The notes beneath the pieces are model-generated. The model ran no database searches, was not told the DNA's origin, and worked only from the letters and a program-made list of their open reading frames with translations. DNA of 40,061 nucleotides from Clostridia bacterium (GTDB taxonomy: Bacteria; Bacillota_A; Clostridia; Christensenellales; Aristaeellaceae), in the NCBI GenBank assembly GCA_017530275.1, contig JAFXMP010000367.1:1-40061 (forward strand). The letters are read 5' to 3'. Within the stretch, counting starts at the first letter, position 1, and each line of letters opens with the position of its first letter. This document shows, one piece after another, positions 30,830-38,574 of this stretch. The translations under genes were made by a program, and so were the position numbers.

Positions 30830-32914
30830 TCAGCCGATGTTTTTATGAATTGTCAGGATATTCTTTCCATCCTTATATTCATACTCCATGCCGTCCATGC
30901 TCTTTTTCACCATAAAGATGCCCAAGCCGCCGATCTGCCTTTCCTCGGCGGACAGTGTTACATCGGGATCGGGCTTTTTCAGCGGATCGTAAGGCACGCC
31001 GTGATCGATGAAGGTGATGGACACGGCCAAGGGATCCTTCTGCACTTCCACCTGGACAGTGGCTGATCCTATGGAGGGATTGTACGCGTAATGGGCAATG
31101 TTCACGTACAGCTCTTCCACGGCCACATCGATCTGCATTTGGGTTTTCGGGGGACAATCCAATTGCTCCAGATGGCCGTCCACAAAGGAAAGTACCTGAT
31201 CCAGGTTTTCCACCTTGGCTTCAAGGGTCAGCTCGTTCACCTTTTTTTCCTCCGTTCCCGCATACTGAAAGCTCAGCATGGTGATATCGTCGAACTGAGG
31301 CGCTCCGCCTACAAAAGCATCGATGTCGCTGCGAACCGTCTTAAGCAGCTCTTGCGGATTTGCGTTGGGATCACGGTTTAGGGCCGACAGCATCCTGTCC
31401 GTACCGAACAGCTCGTTGTGGGAATTGGTGGCTTCCGGTACGCCGTCGGTGTAAACGAACAGGTTGTCGCCGGGGTGCAGTTCAAATTCGTGCTGCCGGA
31501 AGCGGATGCCGTCCATGGTGGCCACAGCGGGGGAGTGACGGTAAATCACCAGTTCATACTGTCCGTTCTTCCGTTTGATCACGGGATGCTCGTGGCCCGC
31601 GTTGGCAGCCACGCCGCGGCCGGTGGAAATCTGGATCACGGCCAGCCATACGGTAACGAACAGCTCCGCGTCGTTGCCCTGGCACAGCTGCTCGTTCACG
31701 TTGGATAATATTTCGGCGGGGCTGTCGCCCATCTGAGCCCGGTTTTTGATCAACGTTTTGGCGATCACCATGAACAGGGCCGCGGGCACGCCTTTGCCGG
31801 ATACGTCCGCCATCACCAGGCAGATATGATCGTCGTCCACCAGGAAGAAATCGTAGAAGTCGCCGCCCACTTCCTTGGCCGGGTCCATGGTGGCGTAGAG
31901 GTCGAATTCGTGGCGGTCGGGGAAGGGCGGGAAAATCCTGGGCAGCATGTCCGCCTGTATTTGGGTGGCGATGTTCAGCTCTGCGCCGATGCGTTCTTTT
32001 TCGGCGGTGATGCGGGTGAGGTTGTCCATATATTCCACCATGCGGCCCTGCATGGTGCGTATCTCCCGATACAGATCGCCGATTTCGTCCTTGGACCTGA
32101 TGGGCAGGCAGATCACATCATCCTTTGTGTAAACCTTTTCCTCATCCACAAACCCCATGGCGGCCTGGGACAGCATGGACAGCGGTTTGGTGGCCATTTT
32201 CCGCATCAGCATGATGGTCACGGCCACGGCCACGATCATCAGTCCGGCCGCGAAGAGCAGCATATCGATCAGGAACACCTGACGTTCATCCATCACTTCG
32301 TTCATGTCGATATCCACACCCAGGAGCGCGACTGAATTGCCTTCTGAATCCAATATGGGCTCATACGCGGAGCACAGCCACCCATATTCAGTGGTGGATA
32401 CGGTGGGATCGATATGCACGTTGCTCTGATACGCGACAAATTCTTCCGGCGATTCTTCGTAGCTGCTTATATACAAAAGGTCCTCATCCGGGTCGACCAG
32501 ATTCACGCTGACGTTTCCCTGAACGGACTGGATATAAATGAATTTCGCGTCCAGCTTTTCCCGGTAAATATTCAGCGTTTCGCACATTGCCTGAAAGCCG
32601 GTATACAGATCACGGTCAATAAGCCACTGCCGGATCAGGCTTTCATTATCCGCCTGCAGGGCGGAAAAGCGAATATTTTCAAAATCATCCGAGCCGATTT
32701 CTTCTTTCAGACGGACGAGATAATCCCCGTCCATGAAAGCGGCCACGGCGGCTGCGGCTTCGGAGGTGGTCTGCTTATAGTATCGGTCCACCCGTTCGCT
32801 GTTGACCTGATACGCGATCACGGTGAGCCCGCCAGCCAAAAGAATGGTAATCGCCAGAATCAGCACATTCAGCTTGACCGTCAGGGATATCCAACCTTTT
32901 TCGGTTTTCGCCAT
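30830..32914 (-). CDS. Sensor PP2C phosphatase (RsbU/SpoIIE type) fused to RsbW-type kinase domain
   Basis: A 694-residue membrane sensor carrying both arms of a partner switch. Order: TM helix about 14-36, outer sensory domain about 37-215 (dCache-like), TM helix about 218-238, HAMP about 240-300, helical linker to about 330, PP2C domain about 335-548 (VGGDFYDFFLVDD, MADVSGKGVPAALF, QFDDITMLSF carry the metal Asp residues), then an RsbW-type HATPase domain about 560-694. That domain has the N-box AVEELYVNIAHYAY, the G1-like IDHGVPYDPL and GGLGIFMVKKSMD. The phosphatase should dephosphorylate the STAS antagonist encoded at the start of the operon and the kinase domain should phosphorylate it (family knowledge; pairing inferred). 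It follows the MATE fusion by 26 bp. Confidence 0.93.
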   Translation of the reverse strand: MAKTEKGWISLTVKLNVLILAITILLAGGLTVIAYQVNSERVDRYYKQTTSEAAAAVAAFMDGDYLVRLKEEIGSDDFENIRFSALQADNESLIRQWLIDRDLYTGFQAMCETLNIYREKLDAKFIYIQSVQGNVSVNLVDPDEDLLYISSYEESPEEFVAYQSNVHIDPTVSTTEYGWLCSAYEPILDSEGNSVALLGVDIDMNEVMDERQVFLIDMLLFAAGLMIVAVAVTIMLMRKMATKPLSMLSQAAMGFVDEEKVYTKDDVICLPIRSKDEIGDLYREIRTMQGRMVEYMDNLTRITAEKERIGAELNIATQIQADMLPRIFPPFPDRHEFDLYATMDPAKEVGGDFYDFFLVDDDHICLVMADVSGKGVPAALFMVIAKTLIKNRAQMGDSPAEILSNVNEQLCQGNDAELFVTVWLAVIQISTGRGVAANAGHEHPVIKRKNGQYELVIYRHSPAVATMDGIRFRQHEFELHPGDNLFVYTDGVPEATNSHNELFGTDRMLSALNRDPNANPQELLKTVRSDIDAFVGGAPQFDDITMLSFQYAGTEEKKVNELTLEAKVENLDQVLSFVDGHLEQLDCPPKTQMQIDVAVEELYVNIAHYAYNPSIGSATVQVEVQKDPLAVSITFIDHGVPYDPLKKPDPDVTLSAEERQIGGLGIFMVKKSMDGMEYEYKDGKNILTIHKNIG

Positions 32915-32940
32915 ACCCGTCTCTCCTTTTGCAAAAGACG

Positions 32941-34716
32941 TTATATGATCACCAGGACCACATTAAAGCCTTCATAGTTGCGGTAGTACAGGGCTTTGGA
33001 TTTTTTCTTTACCATCATCACGCCGATGGAATCCAGGAAATCCTCTTTCGCGTCCTGCTGCATGCGGCCCATTCTCATATCCAAAGGATTGAAATACGGC
33101 GCGCTGTTGCGGATGCGGAGAGAAAAATCACCGTTTTTTTCTTCGCACAGGGTGAGCTGAATATACTCTTCCGGTTTGCCGGTGAATGCCTTTTCCAGCG
33201 TGACCAGGCACAGTTCCTCAGCGGCCAGCTGAATCTGCATAGCCTTTCTCATGGGGTATTCCTGCTCTTCGCAGAAGCGTTCCAATCCTTCCAGCACCCG
33301 CTGCAATTCATGGTCGCCGTTATCCATCACGGCGCTGAACACGGGAATATCCGGCTCTTTTGCCTTTTTGCTCCGGAAACGGACCGCCGCGCCTAACAAC
33401 AGCAGGGAAGCTGCCTCGCAGGCAGGGAACAGCCACCAGAATCCTTCAGGATAAAGCAGGCCGAAAACGAACGTGGCCGGAAGCAGGAATAAAGCGCTGC
33501 GCATGAGCGTGATCAGGCTGCTCAGTTGGCTTTCACCCACGGATTGATAGTAGCCCGTCAGGATAATGAGAGCCCCGGCCAGAGGTACGCTCAGGCAGAA
33601 AATGCGGATAGCAGGTATGGATACGGCCTGAGAAAAAGCTTCGGTGACGCCAAAGAAAGCGGAGACCGGTCCGGCGAACAGCGCCAGCAGTCCAGCTGCC
33701 GCCGCGCCCAAAATCAGACCCCAAACCAGGGCCAGGCGGAGCACACATTTCAGACTGGCCCGATCGTGCTCTTCCGAGAAAACGGAGGCCAGGGGCTGCA
33801 TGGTTTCAGAGGAAGCCTGATACACCGAAAAGGCCACGTAAGAAACGTTCATCACCACATCGAACACGGCCACATACAGGTCCCCGTCGATGATGCCCAG
33901 ATCCCCGGCCCTCAGCAGCAGGCGGTTCCCCAGGGGCAGGAACAGAAACTGAAACACATAGCGGATTGAAGTGGAAAAACCGATGGTCAGGGAAGTGGTT
34001 ACATCGCGTCGGATTTCCTTCGGATCGGCTACTGCCCGCAGGATATCCCTAAAACGCAGCACGCCTGTTTTGGTGAATAAATGAATGCTCAGCACGATCA
34101 CGCTGACCGCCTGCGCCGAAACGGTAGCAATGATGGAACCCTGTACCCCCATGCCCAATCCCAGCACCAGCAGCAGATTCAAGCCCAAATCCACGCCGCA
34201 GCCTAAGGAAAAGCCCAGGGAAGCTAAGCGGGCGTTACTGTCACAGCGCACGAAGTCGTACAGGATAAAATTGAGCATGAAGATGGGCGTGGCGGCAACC
34301 AGGGGCCGGGCGTAGCTTTCGCACAGTGCCAGCAGCTCTGGCCGGCTGCTGTCCGCGCCCAGCAGGGAAAGCAGGGGTATCATCAGCAGATTGCCCGCGA
34401 TGGCGATTACCGCCGAAATACCCAGCAGCCAAACTGTCAGGACGCGGAAATGGCACAGCGCGTCATAATTCCGGCCGGCGGAGGTCAATTTGCCGTGGGT
34501 GACGCAGCCGCCGGTGGAGAAACCGTAGCCGATCAGGTTATAAAGCATATATACCGGCGTAACGATGCCGATGGCGGCCAGGCCTTTTTCGCCCACCTGA
34601 GCGCCTACCACCAGCGCGTCGGCAGTATCCGCCACCGCCAATGCAACGGCGGATATGAGCGCGGGCCACAGCACGCGGTAAAACATCTGTCGGGGGATCC
34701 ACAAGTTTTTCTTCAC
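32941..34716 (-). CDS. MATE-family transporter fused to a degenerate RsbW-type ATPase domain
   Basis: A 591-residue fusion. Residues 1-445 form a MATE exporter with twelve hydrophobic segments (for example VLWPALISAVALAVADTADALVVG, broken here as 'VLWPALISAVALAVA' and 'DTADALVVGAQVG'). Residues about 455-591 resemble the HATPase domain of anti-sigma kinases: LQIQ-type 'MQIQLAAEELCLVTLEKAF', 'LRIRNSAPYFNPLDMRMG' and SIGVMMVKKKSKALYY. Compared with the intact copy in the next gene (EELYVNIAHYAY, DHGVPYDPL, GGLGIF), the N-box Asn, the G1 Asp and the G2 glycines are changed, so ATP binding and kinase activity look lost. It could bind the STAS protein without phosphorylating it and so couple the switch to transport (inference). 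GTG start overlaps the previous stop (GTGA). Confidence 0.88.
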   Translation of the reverse strand: MKKNLWIPRQMFYRVLWPALISAVALAVADTADALVVGAQVGEKGLAAIGIVTPVYMLYNLIGYGFSTGGCVTHGKLTSAGRNYDALCHFRVLTVWLLGISAVIAIAGNLLMIPLLSLLGADSSRPELLALCESYARPLVAATPIFMLNFILYDFVRCDSNARLASLGFSLGCGVDLGLNLLLVLGLGMGVQGSIIATVSAQAVSVIVLSIHLFTKTGVLRFRDILRAVADPKEIRRDVTTSLTIGFSTSIRYVFQFLFLPLGNRLLLRAGDLGIIDGDLYVAVFDVVMNVSYVAFSVYQASSETMQPLASVFSEEHDRASLKCVLRLALVWGLILGAAAAGLLALFAGPVSAFFGVTEAFSQAVSIPAIRIFCLSVPLAGALIILTGYYQSVGESQLSSLITLMRSALFLLPATFVFGLLYPEGFWWLFPACEAASLLLLGAAVRFRSKKAKEPDIPVFSAVMDNGDHELQRVLEGLERFCEEQEYPMRKAMQIQLAAEELCLVTLEKAFTGKPEEYIQLTLCEEKNGDFSLRIRNSAPYFNPLDMRMGRMQQDAKEDFLDSIGVMMVKKKSKALYYRNYEGFNVVLVII

Positions 34717-35564
34717 CTGATCGCCTCGTATACGTTCAGCCGATCCACCGGGCTGTACAGCATTTTTGCCCGCCGGAGGCCCGATAAGCCCAAATCCTCT
34801 TCCAAGTTGATCAGGGCATACTTATCCTTCAAGCGGCAGGCCATTTCATGAACCAGCACTGCCGTGACCTGAATGGGCAGGGAAGGAGCGTGCTTGGTCA
34901 TGGTCATGGTGAATTCCTCGGCCGTGTTTTCATATCCCAGCAGGAACGCCCTGCGGCCGTCAGCCGTTTCCAGCCCGATCCCCCACATGCCCAAAGCATG
35001 AAAGGACTCCAATTCCGTTTCCAGCACGTTCCAATCTCCCATGATCCCACGGGATTCGGCTTCCGCGATCCGGGCAAGATCCCGCAGGAAAGGAAGCTCC
35101 GCTTCCGTCAGCGGGCACACCGTGTACGGAACGTCTCTTTGAAAATGGCGCACCTTCATTTTGAAGCTGTTGGACATGTGATGCCCTTCCGTCAGCGCCA
35201 AAGCGGACGAGGAGGAGATATATTCGCTCAGGTCGTCCCGCAGAATGAGATGGAACCCGCACTGTTTCAGATGCTCGCCCTGTTCTCGGGTGAGGTACAG
35301 AAAATGCGGTTTTTTTTCTTCCCGGCACGTCTGCTCTATGAACGCCATGCATTTTTCCTGTTTGCCGCAGGGACAGTAATAGGCGCGGTCATGCTGGCTG
35401 TAAACGACAAAAAAATCCTCGTCCCCTGTGATGGAGAAACCGTAGGTGTTTTTCCAGGCATAGAGGCAAGGAAAAGAAAGCGACGAAAACGGGTTCCGCC
35501 GCACATCCCGGCAGGCGTCCATCCAAGGCTTGTCGTTCAGCTCGATAGGACGGAAATGTGTCAT
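34713..35564 (-). CDS. DUF2156 / LPG-synthase C-terminal-like acyltransferase-fold protein
   Basis: A 283-residue protein of the DUF2156 family, related to the C-terminal catalytic domain of lysyl-phosphatidylglycerol synthase (MprF) and to Fem-type GNAT folds. The start MTHFRPIELNDKPWMDACRD is a family hallmark; later segments include SNSFKMKVRHFQRD and ALINLEEDLGLSGLRRAKM. MprF-like domains transfer an aminoacyl group to a lipid or other acceptor, but many soluble DUF2156 proteins have no assigned substrate. No membrane segment is present. It overlaps both neighbours by four bases, so it belongs to the partner-switching operon. Confidence 0.88.
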   Translation of the reverse strand: MTHFRPIELNDKPWMDACRDVRRNPFSSLSFPCLYAWKNTYGFSITGDEDFFVVYSQHDRAYYCPCGKQEKCMAFIEQTCREEKKPHFLYLTREQGEHLKQCGFHLILRDDLSEYISSSSALALTEGHHMSNSFKMKVRHFQRDVPYTVCPLTEAELPFLRDLARIAEAESRGIMGDWNVLETELESFHALGMWGIGLETADGRRAFLLGYENTAEEFTMTMTKHAPSLPIQVTAVLVHEMACRLKDKYALINLEEDLGLSGLRRAKMLYSPVDRLNVYEAIR

Positions 35565-35860
35565 GCTTCGATATTCAGGATGTCCACAAAGCCCGTCACA
35601 TCGAAGATTTCCATGATTTCGGGCTTCACGTTGCGGATCGCCATTTTGCCCTGCTTATTCATGACCTTCTGGGCGGAGAGCAGCACGCGCAGGCCAGCCG
35701 AAGAAATGTAGTCCAGCTTATCCAGATCAAGAATGAGTTCGGTTACCCCGTTCAGGGCGGTTCGCAGCTCGTTTTCAAGCTGGGGGGAGGTGGTGGTATC
35801 CAAACGGCCCTCCAGGGCGATGGTCAGTTCGTTTCCGTTTGCTTTTTTAACGATGTTCAT
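35561..35860 (-). CDS. STAS-domain anti-sigma-factor antagonist (RsbV/SpoIIAA type)
   Basis: A 99-residue STAS protein, first gene of the operon. The hallmark LDLDKLDYISSAGLRVLLSA contains the phosphorylatable Ser (53 or 54). Start ATG 35860 follows AAGGAG; a longer frame reading from 35989 crosses the promoter and is rejected. It should be phosphorylated by an RsbW-type kinase and dephosphorylated by a PP2C phosphatase; both domains are encoded in the last gene of this operon. No sigma factor gene is present, so the output may be a sigma factor elsewhere or, more unusually, a fusion partner in this operon. Confidence 0.94.
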   Translation of the reverse strand: MNIVKKANGNELTIALEGRLDTTTSPQLENELRTALNGVTELILDLDKLDYISSAGLRVLLSAQKVMNKQGKMAIRNVKPEIMEIFDVTGFVDILNIEA

Positions 35861-35960
35861 GCTGCAAAACTCCTTTTCAGTAAGATTTTGTAAGGACAAG
35901 CGCTCCGCACGAGGCTGAAAACGGGGCGGGAACGGTATAAATGTCCTTTTTCCGTGCCCT

Positions 35961-35989
35961 ATTATATACTTTTTTCTGGATAAATGCAA
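35961..35989 (-). promoter_or_regulatory. Promoter of the partner-switching operon
   Basis: On the minus strand TTGCAT (plus 35984-35989) and TATAAT (35961-35966) with a 17-bp spacer. The leader is about 95 bases long before the STAS start codon. Confidence 0.75.
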
Positions 35990-36081
35990 TGGCCTTCGGA
36001 AACGGAAGGCGCAAGATACCGTATATACGGCAAAGCAATAATGGGGATAGGTTCGGCCTGGATCGGAACAGGCGGCCGGGA

Positions 36082-36810
36082 TTACTTTTTTTCCTCCAGC
36101 GGCGGGGCGAATTCGCTGCCAAGCGGCCGATCCAGCGCCCGGTCCCGGGCGGCCCAGCGGGCGGCGTTGCGCAGGATCAGCTGCACGTTGGGGTTGTAGT
36201 AGGAGCGCAGGGTTTCATGGCCGGGCTGGAAATAGAAGATTTTGCCGTAGCCCCTGTTAAAGCAGCAGGCGGAACGGAACACGTCGCCGGATTCATACCA
36301 GCCAATGCCCAGCAGGGCGTCCGGCGCGGGGATATCGAAGCGTTCGCCGTACATTTCCTCCGCTTCCAGCTCGAACCAGGCGGGCACGCCCCGCATGATG
36401 GGATGGGCGGGCTCGATGACGAAAATGCGTTCCTTGTCCTTGTTTTCATGCCAGCGCAGGGAGCACTGGGTGCCCAGCAGCCGCTGCATGATTTTGGATT
36501 CATGGCCGGAATGCAGGACCAGCAGGCCCATGCCCCGCAGCACGCGCTGCTGCACTCTTGTCACGATTTCGTCGGGCACTTTGGAATGCTTGCAGTGGCC
36601 CCACCATACCAGTATGTCCGTATCGTCCAGCACTTCTTCCGTCAGGCCCGCTTCCTCCTGGGAAAGCCAGGCCGTGCGCACCGTGAATTCCGGCTGATTT
36701 TCATAGATGGCGGCCACCGCCCCCAGCACGCCCTGGGGATAGACGGCCAGTACCTCCTGCTTGCTTTCCGCGGCGCAATCTTCATTCCACACTGTTACAG
36801 AAACCGGCAT
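36082..36810 (-). CDS. ThuA-like protein (trehalose-utilisation family fold)
   Basis: A 242-residue cytoplasmic protein of the ThuA family (class I glutamine amidotransferase-like fold). Motifs: VTVWNEDCAAESKQEVLAVY at the start, DTDILVWWGHCKHSKVPDEI, LLVLHSGHESKIMQRLLG, and 'YGKIFYFQPGHETLRSYYN' near the C-terminus. Family members are linked to sugar metabolism but the catalytic role is poorly known. ATG 36810 with GGAAGAGA upstream gives the normal length; the longer frame extends through a hairpin repeat and is rejected. Single gene with its own promoter. Confidence 0.9.
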   Translation of the reverse strand: MPVSVTVWNEDCAAESKQEVLAVYPQGVLGAVAAIYENQPEFTVRTAWLSQEEAGLTEEVLDDTDILVWWGHCKHSKVPDEIVTRVQQRVLRGMGLLVLHSGHESKIMQRLLGTQCSLRWHENKDKERIFVIEPAHPIMRGVPAWFELEAEEMYGERFDIPAPDALLGIGWYESGDVFRSACCFNRGYGKIFYFQPGHETLRSYYNPNVQLILRNAARWAARDRALDRPLGSEFAPPLEEKK

Positions 36811-36838
36811 TTTGATCTCTTCCTTTCGCAGAATATTT

Positions 36839-36868
36839 TCTATATGGCAGACCACCTGTAAGTGGCAA
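36839..36868 (-). promoter_or_regulatory. Promoter of the ThuA-like gene
   Basis: TTGCCA (plus 36863-36868) and TATAGA (36839-36844) on the minus strand with an 18-bp spacer. Confidence 0.5.
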
Positions 36869-36906
36869 GAAACGATAACTTTTATGGCTTTCTTGGAAGG
36901 GGGTCT

Positions 36907-36970
36907 GGGGGAAAACGTTCTTTGGCCCCCAAAGAATGGTTTCCCCCCAGAAAACTTCTCCGTTTTGGGG
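36907..36970. repeat. Double-hairpin palindromic element after the MATE gene
   Basis: Arms GGGGGAAAACGTTCTTTGG (36907-36925) and CCAAAGAATGGTTTCCCCC (36929-36947) pair with three internal mismatches and a CCC loop. A second smaller hairpin (AAAAC at 36951-36955, GTTTT at 36962-36966, flanked by CCCC/GGGG) abuts the MATE stop codon. It may terminate MATE transcription or be a dispersed REP-like element; no long T run follows in either direction. Confidence 0.6.
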
Positions 36971-36971
36971 A

Positions 36972-38426
36972 TCAAACTTTTTTATCCTTCCATTTTCCGC
37001 TGGCGAATCGGGGGTAGAAGAAGGCAAAGCGCAGCACGATTTCGGACAGGCCGAAGATCCAGGTGCCCACCAGCTCCAGATGCAGCACGTTCACCGCGAT
37101 CACGGCCATGATGGGCCGCACTACGGAAACGCACAGGGTGGCGACCAACGCCACATACAGGTTGTCGCCCGCGCCACGCAGGGAACCGGACAGCACCACG
37201 CTGCTGGTCTGGAAGGGCTGGATAGCCGCCAAGACCAGCATGGTGCTGGCGGCGTAGGAAATCACCTGACTTGCGTTCAGGGTGTTTTCCCCAATGAACA
37301 GGCTCACGATCTGATAGCGGAAACTGACGATCAGCACGCCAAGCACCAGGGAGATCATCACCGCGAACCGCTGGCTGATCTTGCCGTAGAGCATGGATAG
37401 ATCGGGCCGCTTCCGGCCTAAATTCTGGCCTACCAGGGCCGTGGCCGCCACGCCCAAGCCATCGCCGAAGGTGAAGGTGATGCTCAAAAACTGCATGCAG
37501 ATCTGGTTGGCGGCGTACATGGTGGTGCCCAGGGAAAACAGGATGCGGGCATACACGAAAAAGCCGAAGCGCACGCCCAATTGTTCGATGGCCGCGTTGC
37601 CGCCTACCTTGATGATGGAGCGCATGCTTTCCTTGTCGAAACGCCACTTGTCACGCCGGGAAAGATGGAGATAACCCTTGTATTTTCCGCCAGCCACCAC
37701 GGTGCCAAGAGCCATCAGAAAACCGGCGCACATGCCGATCACCGAGGCCAGCGCTGCTCCCCGCACTTCCAGCCGGGGGAACCCCAAATGCCCGCCGATC
37801 AGGCAGTAATTGAAAAACACGTTGATCAGGTTGCTGCCCATGTTCACCCACATGGTGATCTTCGTTTTGCCGATGCCCCGCTGGGCGGCGCAAATGCACA
37901 TCGATAAAGCGTTGATGGGCAGGGCGTAGTTCATGATGGTGAAATAATCCACCGCGTCCAGGAACACCTTTTCGCTTTCGGCGCTGTCCCCGCCGGCTAA
38001 ACGCATGAGGGGTACGGCGAACACGTCCGCAAGCAGCGCCAGCAGCAGCGACATGCCAAGCGCCAGCATGAGGGCGTTGCGCAGCGTGGCGTTGGCTTCC
38101 TCCTGCCTTTCTTCGCCCCTGCGCCTTGCCACGATGGCCGTGATGCCCACGTTCAGCGCGAAAAACAGGCACAACAGCACCATCCTCGGCTGGGTGGGCA
38201 GGCCCACGGAGGACAGCCCCTCCGCCCCCAATTCGTTGCCCACCATGATGGTGTCCACCGTGCCGATCAGGCTCATGAGCACCATTTCGATAATGGAGGG
38301 CAGCGCGATGCGCATCACATCCCCATAAGCGGTTTTTCCATTGGGAAGCTCTCCCTGACGGTGCTCCCGCTTCACCAGGTATTCCGGGGCCAGCAGCCGC
38401 CGCAGCACATTGCTTTCCACGCCCAC
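36972..38426 (-). CDS. MATE-family multidrug/Na+ efflux transporter
   Basis: A 484-residue inner-membrane exporter with twelve hydrophobic segments and typical NorM-like features: IALPSIIEMVLMSLIGTVDT near the N-terminus, TQPRMVLLCLFFALNVGITA and FGDGLGVAATALVGQNLGRK. It is distinct from the MATE domain fused to the ATPase at 32.9-34.7 kb. Start is GTG 38426 with AAGGGAAGG close upstream; a second GTG two codons later has better spacing. A 5-codon ORF with a strong ribosome binding site lies in its leader. Confidence 0.92.
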   Translation of the reverse strand: MGVESNVLRRLLAPEYLVKREHRQGELPNGKTAYGDVMRIALPSIIEMVLMSLIGTVDTIMVGNELGAEGLSSVGLPTQPRMVLLCLFFALNVGITAIVARRRGEERQEEANATLRNALMLALGMSLLLALLADVFAVPLMRLAGGDSAESEKVFLDAVDYFTIMNYALPINALSMCICAAQRGIGKTKITMWVNMGSNLINVFFNYCLIGGHLGFPRLEVRGAALASVIGMCAGFLMALGTVVAGGKYKGYLHLSRRDKWRFDKESMRSIIKVGGNAAIEQLGVRFGFFVYARILFSLGTTMYAANQICMQFLSITFTFGDGLGVAATALVGQNLGRKRPDLSMLYGKISQRFAVMISLVLGVLIVSFRYQIVSLFIGENTLNASQVISYAASTMLVLAAIQPFQTSSVVLSGSLRGAGDNLYVALVATLCVSVVRPIMAVIAVNVLHLELVGTWIFGLSEIVLRFAFFYPRFASGKWKDKKV

Positions 38427-38453
38427 GCGCCTTCCCTTCGTAACATCAGCCGT

Positions 38454-38471
38454 TCAGAAAAATTCTACCAT
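38454..38471 (-). other. Possible 5-codon leader ORF upstream of the MATE gene
   Basis: ATG-GTA-GAA-TTT-TTC-TGA (MVEFF) is preceded by AAGGAGGGG at ideal spacing, stronger than the binding site of the MATE gene itself. It ends 28 bp before the MATE start. Such mini-ORFs occur in translational attenuation of resistance genes; here this is only a suggestion. Confidence 0.4.
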
Positions 38472-38531
38472 ACTTTCCCCTCCTTGTAAATTCTGATACC
38501 GGGAAAAATTGTAAGGCGCGCAAAGTTTTTC

Positions 38532-38560
38532 TTGCGGAAAGGCTGCTTTTGCATTATGAT
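38532..38560 (+). promoter_or_regulatory. Promoter of the phosphatase pseudogene
   Basis: TTGCGG (38532-38537), 17-bp spacer, TATGAT (38555-38560). Transcription would start near 38567, leaving almost no leader before ATG 38575 but about 29 bases before GTG 38596. Confidence 0.5.
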
Positions 38561-38574
38561 AGACGTATAAATAT

